NCBI RefSeq assembly: GCF_019744875.1
Contig: NZ_JAIETU010000002.1
Coordinates: 1,054,001-1,118,000, forward strand
DNA from: Hyphomicrobium sp.
Lineage (GTDB): Bacteria; Pseudomonadota; Alphaproteobacteria; Rhizobiales; Hyphomicrobiaceae
Direction: 5' to 3'
DNA length: 64,000 nt
Numbering within the stretch: the stretch's first letter is position 1; every line of letters begins with the position of its first letter. Positions 45,598 to 58,379 of the stretch are shown one piece after another. The translations under genes were made by a program, and so were the position numbers. The notes beneath the pieces are model-generated. The model made no database searches. It saw nothing but the letters and a program-made list of their open reading frames with translations, and had not been told where the DNA came from.

Positions 45598-46497
45598 ATG
45601 ATCGCCCAGACGTTCTCACCGGCCAGCGATCCGCTGGATCCGCCGTTTACGATCTTCACGCCCGAAACGCAGGTCGCGCCGTTCGTGCTCTGCTCTCCGC
45701 ATTCGGGAAGAACCTATACGCCTGCCTTTCTCGCCCAGTCGCGGCTCGATCCGCTGACGCTTCGCAAATCCGAAGACTGCTTCGTCGACGAGCTGTTTCA
45801 GGGCGCGGCCCAGCTTGGCGTGCCGATGATTTCGGCGCGCTTCCCGCGCGCCTATCTCGACGTCAACCGCGAGCCGTACGAACTCGATCCGGAGCTGTTC
45901 GCCGATCCGCTGCCCGACTATGCCAATTGCCAGTCGGTGCGGGTTGTCGGCGGGCTCGGCACCATCGCGCGCATCGTCGCCGACGGCGAGGAGATCTACC
46001 ATTCGCGGCTTACCGTGGACGAAGCGCTCGCGCGCATCGAGAAGTTGTACTTCCCGTTCCACACAGCGCTCGAATCCCTGATCGAGGCGACGCGGGCGAA
46101 GTTCGGCCACGCCATTCTCATCGACTGCCACTCGATGCCGTCGGCGCAGATGGCGCAATCGAGCGCGCCGCGCCCCGATTTCGTGATCGGCGACCGGTTC
46201 GGGGCGGCGTGCGATCCGCGCCTGACGCGTTTTCTCAGGGATACGATTGCGGCAGCCGGCTACGACGTGCAGCTCAACCGGCCCTACGCGGGCGGCTATA
46301 TCACGGAGCACTACGGGCGCCCCTACCGCGGCGTTCAGGCGGTGCAGATCGAAATCAACCGCGCGCGGTATCTCAACGAGATGACATTCGTTCGGACATC
46401 CGGCTTCGAGCGCCTTCAGCGGGATCTGACGCAAATCGCCGGCTTGCTGTTTCCGGCTTTCGGCCCGGCGATCGATCGTCCGGCGGCTGCGGAATAG
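45598..46497 (+). CDS. N-formylglutamate amidohydrolase family protein
   Basis: This 299-residue zinc amidohydrolase belongs to the HutG-like N-formylglutamate family. Metal and substrate motifs are CSPHSGRTYTPAF, EIYHSRLTVDEALARIE, DCHSMPSAQ and PYAGGYITEHYGRP. GGAG lies four bases before the ATG at 45598. No hut genes are nearby, so the true substrate need not be N-formylglutamate. A Pro-rich loop and the C-terminal AQIAGLLFPAF look normal. Confidence 0.9.
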   Translation: MIAQTFSPASDPLDPPFTIFTPETQVAPFVLCSPHSGRTYTPAFLAQSRLDPLTLRKSEDCFVDELFQGAAQLGVPMISARFPRAYLDVNREPYELDPELFADPLPDYANCQSVRVVGGLGTIARIVADGEEIYHSRLTVDEALARIEKLYFPFHTALESLIEATRAKFGHAILIDCHSMPSAQMAQSSAPRPDFVIGDRFGAACDPRLTRFLRDTIAAAGYDVQLNRPYAGGYITEHYGRPYRGVQAVQIEINRARYLNEMTFVRTSGFERLQRDLTQIAGLLFPAFGPAIDRPAAAE

Positions 46498-46552
46498 TTC
46501 ACGCGCCGCGCCGTTGTTAACCGACGCGCATGCGCAATGCGCGGCTCCGAAC

Positions 46553-46653
46553 AAAAAAAGGGGCCGTCCCAGTGGACGGCCCAAGTCTAGGGAGGAAACG
46601 CCCAAGGAGGGCTGTGATCACAAGGCAGCGGCGAGGCCGCACCTCGTTCTCAC
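46553..46653 (-). ncRNA. suhB/mmgR-type small RNA, copy 1
   Basis: Read on the minus strand, the unit has a GCCC-TCCTT-GGGC hairpin, then the single-stranded core GTTTCCTCCCTAGACTT (46599-46583). A GGGCCGTCC/GGACGGCCC terminator stem (46582-46574 with 46569-46561) and seven Ts follow. This matches the alphaproteobacterial suhB (mmgR) sRNA family, known from rhizobia, where it affects polyhydroxybutyrate granules. The 5' end is estimated from an ATACTT -10 at 46666-46661. Confidence 0.85.
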
Positions 46654-46837
46654 ATCCCAAAAGTATGCTGCAGCGCGTCAAAGCGCAAGCCCACCAGTAG
46701 GGATAAATTGCTGCGACGCGTTAGCGAGGTTCATTTGCAACACATCGCGCAATGGACGCCCCGCAATCCGCCGACGCAAAGCATGGGTCGATTTATCTAA
46801 CTATTTCACTTAGTTATTCAGCCGCCGGAAAAAACGT

Positions 46838-46931
46838 AAAAAAAAAGGCCGTCCAGGTGCTGGACGGCCCAAGTCTAGGGAGGAAACGCCCAAGGAGGGC
46901 AACGACACGCGAGCGCTAGCTCAGCGATGTC
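46838..46931 (-). ncRNA. suhB/mmgR-type small RNA, copy 2
   Basis: Same architecture: GCCC-TCCTT-GGGC hairpin, core GTTTCCTCCCTAGACTT (46887-46871) identical to copy 1, and a 10-bp terminator stem GGCCGTCCAG/CTGGACGGCC (46869-46860 with 46856-46847) followed by nine Ts. A TATATT at 46944-46939 is a plausible -10. The outer 5' sequence differs from copy 1. Confidence 0.85.
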
Positions 46932-47144
46932 GCAATGCAATATATCAGATCCACCGGCATGAAAGAAAAGTGCAAAAACTGCAGAGCTGCCATTACGAAC
47001 GTGAGGGGCACACTTGGGTTTGTGGATCTGGGGTGTGTGGATCTGGAGTGGCGCAACCGGGGGCCACGCTTAAGGGCAGTTCAGGAGCGGTCTCGAGGCT
47101 AAGCTGGGAGACTGCGGGAGCCCGCATCGCATGGCGGTGGGCTC

Positions 47145-47239
47145 AAAAAGAGGACCGTTCGAACGAGCGAACGGCCCAAGTCTAGGGAGGAAACGCCCGT
47201 ATAGGGCTGCAGATGCGAAGAAGTGTGCTTCGAAGCTGC
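47145..47239 (-). ncRNA. suhB/mmgR-type small RNA, copy 3 (divergent)
   Basis: The core GTTTCCTCCCTAGACTT (47194-47178) is again identical. The first hairpin loop reads TATAC instead of TCCTT, and the terminator stem is CCGTTCG/CGAACGG with TTTTT. A promoter TTGCTG-17-CATAAA (47274-47246, minus strand) fits a start near 47239. Stem changes are compensatory, so the structure is conserved. Confidence 0.8.
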
Positions 47240-47439
47240 GTTTTTTTTATGCTCCTGTTCGCAAATGTCAGCAACTTAAGCAGCGAACTTTGGTGACTAT
47301 TACTGGGGGCGTGGTGCGGCCTCGCAACACAGCGTAATTCATCTGTTTGTTTTACTCTCAAAGGGAGTATTTCAAATGTTGTTTGTTCGTGGATGTAATC
47401 ACGTTGCAGCCGCGTCAACTTAAGTGACGGATATCCATT

Positions 47440-48246
47440 GTGACTTTGCCTAGCCAAACGCAGTTCAAACCTCTTCTCTCGCTGGCCCACGACTTGGCCG
47501 ACCGATCCCGGGCTGTGATCCTGCCCCAATTCCGCAAACCGCTCGACGTCGCCAACAAGGCGGGCGCTCAGGCGTTCGATCCCGTGACGAAGGCCGATCG
47601 GGCCGCCGAGCGGGCCATCGCAAAGCTGATTCGAGAGCGCGCACCCGACCACGGGCTGGTCGGGGAGGAATACGGCCGGGAGCGGCAGGAGGCGCCTTAT
47701 CAGTGGGTGGTCGACCCAATCGACGGCACGCGGTCGTTCATCACGGGCTCGCCGCTCTGGGGCACGCTGATCGGCCTGCTGCGCGAGGGCGAGCCGGTGC
47801 TGGGCCTCATGGACCAGCCCTTCACCGCCGAGCGCTTCTGGTCGGACCGGACGGCCGCGTATCTCGGGGTGGGCACGGCCAAGCCGCGCCGCATCCGTAC
47901 GCGCGCCTGCCCGCGACTGTCGGACTCTATCCTCATGACGACCAGTCCGGACCTGTTCCAGGCGGGCGCCGAGACCGACGGGTTCCTGCGCGTGAAGAAG
48001 GAAGCCCGCATGACGCGCTACGGCGGCGACTGCTACTCCTACTGCCTACTGGCTGCGGGCTTCGTCGACCTCATCGTCGAGTCCGGGCTCAAGAACTACG
48101 ACATCGTGGCGCTGATCCCGATCGTGGAGCGCGCGGGTGGGCGCGTGACGACCTGGGACGGGCGGCCGGCGACGGAAGGCGGGCGGATCCTGGCCTCGGG
48201 CGATCCGGCGCTGCACGATCGCGCGCTCAAACTGCTCAATCGGTAG
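47440..48246 (+). CDS. hisN: Histidinol-phosphatase, inositol monophosphatase fold (HisN)
   Basis: This 268-residue Mg-dependent phosphatase should remove phosphate from histidinol phosphate in histidine synthesis. Metal-site motifs are FDPVTKADRAAE, GEEYG and VVDPIDGTRSFITGSPLWGTLIGL; the GTRSFITG form is typical of HisN rather than SuhB. The C-terminal GGDCYSYCLLAAGFVDLIVESGLKNYDIVALIPIVERAGG is also diagnostic. A GTG start at 47440 is used and no strong ribosome site is seen. It lies downstream of the sRNA array but on the opposite strand. Confidence 0.9.
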   Translation: MTLPSQTQFKPLLSLAHDLADRSRAVILPQFRKPLDVANKAGAQAFDPVTKADRAAERAIAKLIRERAPDHGLVGEEYGRERQEAPYQWVVDPIDGTRSFITGSPLWGTLIGLLREGEPVLGLMDQPFTAERFWSDRTAAYLGVGTAKPRRIRTRACPRLSDSILMTTSPDLFQAGAETDGFLRVKKEARMTRYGGDCYSYCLLAAGFVDLIVESGLKNYDIVALIPIVERAGGRVTTWDGRPATEGGRILASGDPALHDRALKLLNR

Positions 48247-48295
48247 GTCGCGGGAGGGCCGTCCTGCCGTGGCCGCGAGGACCTTTCGAGATCAC

Positions 48296-48853
48296 ATGGC
48301 TATCGGACCCGACAGCTACCGTAACGCAAGAGCAGGAGACGAGGAGGAGATTGCAGCGCTCCTTAGCGCTGCGTTCGGCCGCTCCGACGAGGCCGAGCTT
48401 GTTCGGCGTCTCCGTGCGGATGGAGACATGTGGGTGGAACTCGTCACGCCGTGGCTTGGAGCAATTGTTGGTTACGCAGCTCTTTCCCGGATGCGAGCAC
48501 CCGAAGGATGGGCTTGCCTTGCCCCGCTCGCCGTTCTTCCAAGTTTTCAGCGCGCAGCGGCCGCGCCGGATGAAAGCCAACGGCGATTCTACGCGATTGG
48601 AACGCGACTGGTCCGCGAGATCGCAACGATCGTAAATTGCTCGGAGCAACTTCGAGCTGGCGGGCCCCTCGTTCCGACAACAATTGTCGTTGTCGGCCGG
48701 CCGAGCTTCTATGAGCGGGCTGGTTTCAGCGCGGCACGTGCGCAGAGCCTTACGTCTCCCTACCCCCTCGAATACACACTCATTGCGCGGCCCGGCGACG
48801 ACACCCCAGCCGAGGCACTCGTCTATCCTCCTGCGTTCAGCGGGTTGGTTTGA
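48296..48853 (+). CDS. GNAT-family N-acetyltransferase
   Basis: This 185-residue protein has a GNAT fold: RNARAGDEEEIAALLSAAFGRSDEAELVRRLRADGD, then VGYAALSRMRAPEGWACLAPLAVLPSFQ with the acetyl-CoA strand, and VVVGRPSFYERAGFSAARAQSL near the C-terminus. The usual Q/RxxGxG/A loop is interrupted by AAAAPDESQRRFYAIGTRL, so the acetyl-CoA site may be unusual. ATG 48296 is used; a GTG at 48269 would add nine residues. Substrate unknown. Confidence 0.83.
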   Translation: MAIGPDSYRNARAGDEEEIAALLSAAFGRSDEAELVRRLRADGDMWVELVTPWLGAIVGYAALSRMRAPEGWACLAPLAVLPSFQRAAAAPDESQRRFYAIGTRLVREIATIVNCSEQLRAGGPLVPTTIVVVGRPSFYERAGFSAARAQSLTSPYPLEYTLIARPGDDTPAEALVYPPAFSGLV

Positions 48854-48862
48854 ACCTGGCTA

Positions 48863-49822
48863 CTAAGCGGCCGCCTCGTCGAGGCCCATGTAGGCGTCGA
48901 AGGCCGCCCAAAAGCGGAGCCGGATCGTGTCGGCTTCCTGAAGGATCTCGTGCTGAGCTGCCGGCAGCAGCACGTGCGTGCCGACCTTGAGGCCCACTGC
49001 AAAATCTTCGACGGCGCGCGAGGAGACAATCTGGTCCTTGCCAGCGACGAACACCATCATCGGCACCCTGATCGACGCCGCGAAGCCTTCCGACTGCACC
49101 AGCGCCATCGACCGATAGGCGGCGCGCAGCCAGCCGATGGTGGGCGATCCCAAAGCGAGCGACGGATTGGTGTCGAGCACGGCCTTGTTGCGATACCAGC
49201 GCTCGCGGTCGCTCGTGAGCTCATTGCCCTCGAACGCGCCGCGCTCGACGACCCGGTCGGAGCCGCCCTTCACGTAGCTGCGGCTGAACCCCAGGAGGCA
49301 GCCCGCCTCGGCATAAGCGCGGGCGACGGACTGGGGAAAGCCCACCTTCTTTTCGGCGAACTCGATCATGGGCGCGCACAGGATCATGCGCTCGAACCAA
49401 GAGCCGGGGCGAGCGGCGTTGCGAAGCAGGATGTTCGCGCCCATCGAATGGCCCAGCGCGATGAAAGGCGGCGGGCAATCCGGCAGCACGATCTCCTTCA
49501 TGAATAGCGTGAGATCGCTGTCGAACTCGTTGAAGCTCGAGACGTGGCCCTTGAGGGGATTGGGCAGCGGGCGCGACGAGCCGCCCTGGCCGCGCCAATC
49601 CATCGTGGCGACGGCGAAACCGCGGCGGCGCAGGTCGGCGACCACCTCAAAGTACTTCTCGGCGTATTCGCCTCGTCCACCGAAGAGACAGACGGTGCCC
49701 CGCCGAGGGCCGCGCGTTGCTTCCCAGCGCACGAACCGAAGGCGCGCGCCGTCATGCGCGATCAGCTCGCCCGGGACCGCGCCTCCCGGAACCGGATTTT
49801 TGGCCAGCGCAACCAGCTTCAT
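48863..49822 (-). CDS. Alpha/beta hydrolase, lysophospholipase-like (PldB group)
   Basis: This 319-residue hydrolase has the catalytic triad in ALGHSMGANILLR (Ser), FVAGKDQIVSS (Asp) and PAAQHEILQEAD (His). The cap region and the ATMDWRGQGGSSRPL segment match the monoglyceride lipase/PldB group. It probably acts on lysophospholipids or monoacylglycerols. There is no signal peptide. It is monocistronic on the minus strand, convergent with the acetyltransferase. Confidence 0.9.
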   Translation of the reverse strand: MKLVALAKNPVPGGAVPGELIAHDGARLRFVRWEATRGPRRGTVCLFGGRGEYAEKYFEVVADLRRRGFAVATMDWRGQGGSSRPLPNPLKGHVSSFNEFDSDLTLFMKEIVLPDCPPPFIALGHSMGANILLRNAARPGSWFERMILCAPMIEFAEKKVGFPQSVARAYAEAGCLLGFSRSYVKGGSDRVVERGAFEGNELTSDRERWYRNKAVLDTNPSLALGSPTIGWLRAAYRSMALVQSEGFAASIRVPMMVFVAGKDQIVSSRAVEDFAVGLKVGTHVLLPAAQHEILQEADTIRLRFWAAFDAYMGLDEAAA

Positions 49823-49880
49823 GGGTCAGACCCCGCAAATCACTTTGCGGCAAGGATAGCATGGAGGGGCCGAGCGCATG

Positions 49881-49919
49881 CCAGCGTCCTTGGCCAGCGT
49901 CCTTGGCCAGCGTCCTCGG
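49881..49919. repeat. Three tandem copies of a 13-bp repeat
   Basis: CCAGCGTCCTTGG occurs at 49881-49893 and 49894-49906, then CCAGCGTCCTCGG at 49907-49919, with a decayed related unit after it. It lies upstream of the lysophospholipase-like gene. Confidence 0.85.
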
Positions 49920-49977
49920 CTGCGTTCATGACAGCGTTCTTGGCCGAGCGTCGCCAAGCGAACGGCCGCCAGTTCGC

Positions 49978-50607
49978 TTAGCGCCAGGGGCGGTCGCGAT
50001 AGGCGTAGCTGCGCAGGAAGTGCGGGCGGGCGGCGATCACTTCGCCCGAGCATTTGTCGACGCGGAGATTGAACACGCGACCCGTGTCGAACCGGGTGGC
50101 TCGGATGCGCACGGTGGCGCCGTCGCCGCCCATCGGCCGGATGTCGGCCCAGCCGTCACGGTTCAGGCTGCGGCGGATCTGCCAGCGCCCAAGGCAGGCG
50201 TGGCGGTCGTCGCGGCGCTCGATGCGTTCGACGCGCTGGTAGGAGCGCTCCTCGCTGTAACCGGGCGGCGGCATCGGGACCGGATAGCCGTCCTTCACCG
50301 ATCCCGGCAGGGGTTCGGCTGCGCCGTACTCTCTGGAAGGACCATTGTACTGCCGCGTGGCGCCGTACTCTCTCGTAGTGTCGTAGTCTCTCGTGACGCC
50401 GTGCTCGGCGCGCGCGCCGTAGTCTTCCGCGGGGGCATAGTCCTCCGGGCCCGCGCTCTCGTCGGCGTATCCGTTGTCGTCATACGGCGGCTCTGCATAA
50501 GCCTCGCCATCGAGATCCGCAGCATGGGCCACCACCGGGAAGCCCGGTGCGCCCGCGAACGTGAAAACCGACAAGGCAATCGCAGCCAGAGACGATGACG
50601 CTCTCAT
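49978..50607 (-). CDS. Secreted protein with a Tyr-rich repeat segment, function unknown
   Basis: This 209-residue protein has a signal peptide (SLAAIALSVFTFAGAPGFPVVAHA, cut near residue 30). An acidic Tyr-rich stretch of imperfect repeats (TRDYDTTREYGATRQYNGPSREYGA) spans residues about 72-98. A C-terminal basic domain of about 90 residues has two cysteines (RHACLGRWQIRRSLNRDGWADI and VDKCSGEVIAARPHFLRSYAYRDRPWR). The ATG at 50607 has AGGGAG upstream. I do not recognise the family; the C-terminal domain looks like a small exported beta-domain. Confidence 0.75.
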   Translation of the reverse strand: MRASSSLAAIALSVFTFAGAPGFPVVAHAADLDGEAYAEPPYDDNGYADESAGPEDYAPAEDYGARAEHGVTRDYDTTREYGATRQYNGPSREYGAAEPLPGSVKDGYPVPMPPPGYSEERSYQRVERIERRDDRHACLGRWQIRRSLNRDGWADIRPMGGDGATVRIRATRFDTGRVFNLRVDKCSGEVIAARPHFLRSYAYRDRPWR

Positions 50608-50772
50608 TGGTGATCTCCCTCGTGGATCCGAGCAGTCCTGAAGCGGCGCGAAAATTCTAACGCGGCTCGCTGATCTAGGATCCACCCTGCAACATGAACG
50701 GGGCATGAAGGGCGCCGCATTCCTGCTGCGTCCAAAGACCTTTGCGCCGTTCTGACAAAAGAGCTGGCCCCT

Positions 50773-50800
50773 CTTGAAGCCGATCCCGCGCCACCTAAAT
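50773..50800 (+). promoter_or_regulatory. Possible RpoH-type heat-shock promoter of hsp20
   Basis: CTTGAAG (50773-50779) and CCTAAAT (50794-50800) with 14 bases between resemble an alphaproteobacterial sigma-32 promoter. The start would be near 50807, just ahead of the thermometer hairpins. Confidence 0.45.
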
Positions 50801-50806
50801 CAATGG

Positions 50807-50897
50807 CTGCGCACGCCCGAAGCGGGTGCGCAACACCAGAGGCCCGGGCCAATCGGCCGGGTCCCAAATCAGTCGCTTCTCATGGAGGACTTTTGTC
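50807..50897 (+). promoter_or_regulatory. ROSE-type RNA thermometer in the hsp20 leader
   Basis: The leader folds into consecutive hairpins: TGCGCAC/GTGCGCA (about 50808-50832), a CCCGG/CCGGG stem (about 50843-50862), and a final hairpin at 50871-50891. In the last, AGTC-g-CTTC pairs with GGAG-GACT around TCAT. The bulged G in a UCGCU motif opposite the GGAGG ribosome site is the hallmark of ROSE elements, which open at heat-shock temperature. Base pairing was traced by eye. Confidence 0.7.
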
Positions 50898-51365
50898 ATG
50901 CGACATTTCGATCTCACGCCGCTCTACCGTTCGACCGTCGGCTTCGACCGTCTCGCCCAGTTGTTCGACAACGCTGCAGGCTCCGACGCGGACGTCGCCT
51001 ACCCACCGTACAACATCGAGAGGCTGAGCGATAACGAGTACCGGATCACCATGGCTGTGGCCGGCTTCACGACCGACGAGATCAAGGTCGACGTCAAGGA
51101 AAGCACGCTCACGGTGCGCGGCGAGAAATCGCCGGAGGCAACCGACAGCGAGCGGCGCTTCCTGCATCGCGGCATTGCCGCACGCAGCTTCGAAAGGCGC
51201 TTCCAGCTCGCCGACCACGTCGAGGTCAAAGGCGCCGTGCTCAAGGACGGGCTGTTGAACGTCGATCTCGTGCGCAACCTGCCCGAGCGTATGCGGCCGC
51301 GGTCCATTCCGATCGCCGTCGGCACCGGCAGCGACGCGCCCAAGCAGATTGAGGCGCAGGGCTAA
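50898..51365 (+). CDS. Small heat-shock protein, Hsp20/IbpA class
   Basis: This 155-residue holdase chaperone has an alpha-crystallin domain over residues about 35-130. It starts RHFDLTPLYRSTVGFDRLAQLFDNA and includes YPPYNIERLSDNEYRITMAVAGF, LTVRGEK, RFLHRGIAARSFERRFQLADHVEVKGAVLKDGLLNVDLVR. This matches class A rhizobial Hsp20 proteins. The ATG at 50898 is nine bases after GGAGG. Expression should be controlled by the thermometer in its leader. A strong terminator follows. Confidence 0.95.
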   Translation: MRHFDLTPLYRSTVGFDRLAQLFDNAAGSDADVAYPPYNIERLSDNEYRITMAVAGFTTDEIKVDVKESTLTVRGEKSPEATDSERRFLHRGIAARSFERRFQLADHVEVKGAVLKDGLLNVDLVRNLPERMRPRSIPIAVGTGSDAPKQIEAQG

Positions 51366-51397
51366 CCCCTTCCCCCTAGCTCGCGACCTCCCAGGGA

Positions 51398-51429
51398 GGC
51401 GGCGGCAGCGATGCCGCCGCCTTCTTTTT
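51398..51429 (+). terminator. Rho-independent terminator of hsp20
   Basis: A 10-bp stem GGCGGCGGCA (51398-51407) with TGCCGCCGCC (51412-51421), loop GCGA, then TTCTTTTT. Confidence 0.92.
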
Positions 51430-51911
51430 AGGCGGCGAGCACCCGCGCACCGGTACATCAACGCCTCAGTGGCGCATCACCTCGACAAGCCTGTGCCCGG
51501 GGCGCGGTCTAGACTCTTATCGCGCTCTAATCGCTCTTGTGTTGCAGGGCAAAATCTGCAACATTGGCCCGAAAGGTCAGCATTGCTGTCCTTTATGCGC
51601 TCTCGCCTTGCCTGCTACGCTGGGGAGAGTGAGGTTGTCTCATTGGCTGGGCAGCGGACTGCGTAGCCCGTATCCGTCGGCGGAGATTGAATACGGTGGT
51701 CGCAAAGCTGCCACGTCTCGTGAGTGGATGCCCGCCCGATTACGGGTCGAGCTTGCTTTGCGCAGGCTATCGCTCCGCGCCGACTGCTCTGGCGCGAGCG
51801 CGCACGGCCTAGACCACCCTCGCCGGCAGACGACTGCGGCCGGCGGCCATACGGCGATGCGTTACGAAACCGGCATTGCGATTGCCGGCGTTGATACCCG
51901 AGGACCACCCC
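51430..51911. other. Gene-free region upstream of gltB
   Basis: This stretch of about 480 bases should carry the gltBD promoter. Its one clear element is the dyad at 51540-51563. No other RNA gene, terminator or protein gene is recognised. Minus-strand open frames here are antisense extensions of a long spurious frame through gltB. Confidence 0.5.
51540..51563. promoter_or_regulatory. Inverted repeat upstream of gltB, possible regulator site
   Basis: TGTTGCAG (51540-51547) and CTGCAACA (51556-51563) are perfect 8-bp arms separated by GGCAAAAT. It lies about 350 bases upstream of gltB. The regulator is unknown; an Lrp/AsnC or LysR type protein would be a reasonable guess. Confidence 0.5.
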
Positions 51912-56609
<4,698 letters not shown>

Positions 56610-56702
56610 TTTGGAGTGCGAGGCGGAGTAATTGCCGCCTCTCTATCCTGCCCCTCTTCCGGCAACTGCGGGTGAGGGAATGAAAAGAAAGAAGAAGTGA
56701 CG

Positions 56703-58142
56703 ATGGGAAAGCCGACGGGGTTTCTTGAGTTCGAGCGCGCGGATCGCAAGTACGAGCCGGCGAACGCGCGCGTGAAGCATTGGCACGAGTTCGTCGTGCC
56801 GCTGCCGGAGCCGGAGGTCAAAACCCAGGCGTCGCGCTGCATGGATTGCGGCATTCCGTATTGTCACAACGGTTGTCCGGTCAACAACCAGATCCCCGAC
56901 TGGAACGATCTCGTCTACCAGGGCGACTGGAAGACGGCGGCCGAGAACCTGCATTCGACCAACAATTTCCCGGAAGTGACCGGTCGCGTGTGCCCGGCGC
57001 CGTGCGAAGCGGCCTGCACGCTCAACATCGACGACGCGCCCGTGACGATCAAGACGATCGAATGCTCGATCGTCGACCGCGCGTTCGAATCCGGCTGGGT
57101 GATCCCGCAGCTTCCGGACGTCAAAACCGGCAAGTCCGTCGCAATCGTCGGCTCGGGCCCCGCTGGCCTTGCCGCCGCCCAGCAGCTCGCACGCGCGGGC
57201 CACGACGTGCATGTCTATGAAAAGAACGCGCGTCCCGGCGGGCTGCTCGTGTACGGCATTCCCGACTTCAAGATGGAGAAGGGCCTCATCGCACGCCGGC
57301 GCGCGCAGATGGAAGCCGAAGGCGTCGTGTTCCATTGCGGCGTCAATGTCGGCCGCGACGTGACGGCACGTGAGCTCGAAGACAAGTACGACGCCGTGCT
57401 GCTCGCCATGGGCTCCGAGACGCCGTTCGACTTCTTCGCCAAATCGCCGGGCCGCGATCTCGACGGCATTCACTACGCGATGGATTTCCTGACGCAACAG
57501 AACCGGCGTAATGCGGGTGAGGCGCAGCTTCCCGGCACGAAGGAGATCTCGGCCAAGGACAAGCACGTGGTCGTCATCGGCGGCGGCGACACCGGCTCCG
57601 ACTGCATCGGCACGTCGTTCCGCCAGGGCGCCAAGTCGGTCACGCAGCTCGAAATCATGCCGAAGCCGCCGGTACGCGAGAACAAGGCGCTCTCCTGGCC
57701 GAACTGGCCGCTGAAGCTGCGCGTGTCCTCGTCCCAGGCCGAGGGCGCCGATGTCGAGTACTCCGTCTCGACGACGGGCTTCACCGGCAAGAACGGCAAG
57801 GTCACCAAGCTCAACTACGTGCAGATGGACGGCACGATGGCGCCGGTGCCGGGCTCGGATGCCTCGCTCGATGCCGATCTCGTGCTGTTCGCGATGGGCT
57901 TCTCGGGCCCGACGGACGGCGGCGTGCTGAGCGGCCTCGGGCTCGAAGCGGTCGCGCGTGGCCGTTTCAAGGGCGTCGACGCCAACGAGCGCGACTACAA
58001 GCTGCCGGGCAGCGGCAAGCTGTTCGCGGCCGGTGACGTTCGCCGCGGACAATCGCTGGTGGTCTGGGCGATCCGCGAGGGACGGCAGGCCGCAAGCTCC
58101 ATCGACAAGTACCTGATGGGCTCCACCACGCTTCCGCGCTGA
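56703..58142 (+). CDS. gltD: Glutamate synthase (NADPH) small subunit
   Basis: This 479-residue flavoprotein passes electrons from NADPH to GltB. Two N-terminal cysteine clusters ([14 protein letters not shown] and [12 protein letters not shown]) hold 4Fe-4S centres, followed by the FAD motif [22 protein letters not shown] and an NADPH motif [16 protein letters not shown]. The C-terminal [18 protein letters not shown] is typical. ATG 56703 is chosen over a GTG at 56697. It lies 93 bases after gltB and is probably co-transcribed. Confidence 0.97.
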   Translation: MGKPTGFLEFERADRKYEPANARVKHWHEFVVPLPEPEVKTQASRCMDCGIPYCHNGCPVNNQIPDWNDLVYQGDWKTAAENLHSTNNFPEVTGRVCPAPCEAACTLNIDDAPVTIKTIECSIVDRAFESGWVIPQLPDVKTGKSVAIVGSGPAGLAAAQQLARAGHDVHVYEKNARPGGLLVYGIPDFKMEKGLIARRRAQMEAEGVVFHCGVNVGRDVTARELEDKYDAVLLAMGSETPFDFFAKSPGRDLDGIHYAMDFLTQQNRRNAGEAQLPGTKEISAKDKHVVVIGGGDTGSDCIGTSFRQGAKSVTQLEIMPKPPVRENKALSWPNWPLKLRVSSSQAEGADVEYSVSTTGFTGKNGKVTKLNYVQMDGTMAPVPGSDASLDADLVLFAMGFSGPTDGGVLSGLGLEAVARGRFKGVDANERDYKLPGSGKLFAAGDVRRGQSLVVWAIREGRQAASSIDKYLMGSTTLPR

Positions 58143-58190
58143 TCGAGATCGCCCCGCTCACGCCCTCAGCGTTGGACGCGGCACGCTCCT

Positions 58191-58248
58191 TGACGCTTTT
58201 TTATCGGCAGTATGACGCTTCCTTATTGGGCGCGTGACGCATTGACGC
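58191..58248. repeat. Four TGACGC repeats, three phased at 22 bp
   Basis: TGACGC occurs at 58191-58196, 58213-58218, 58235-58240 and 58243-58248 on the plus strand, upstream of the hibernation-factor gene. The first three are 22 bases apart, two helical turns. Confidence 0.75.
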
Positions 58249-58379
58249 GTCCGATGTTACGATGATCTCCCCCGCAGCGCGGCCAATGGCCCGATTCGTT
58301 TGTCGGTTGCCCTTGATCGTGGGCGGGACGATCCCCAGGTCCAAGTTGGGGGTCGACACCAACCAACGTGGGAAATCAA

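Larger units (their letters stand above)
46498..47439. other. 942-base region without protein genes, holding three sRNA copies
   Basis: The only clear content is three homologous minus-strand sRNA units (46553-46653, 46838-46931, 47145-47239). Also present is a short direct repeat GTGTGGATCTGG(G/A)GTG near 47035-47055. Apparent open frames here cross the sRNAs and have no family resemblance. Confidence 0.8.

Noticed and set aside
46970-47185. 71-codon plus-strand frame in the sRNA array
   Set aside because: It crosses sRNA copy 3, contains a short DNA repeat, and shows no family signal.
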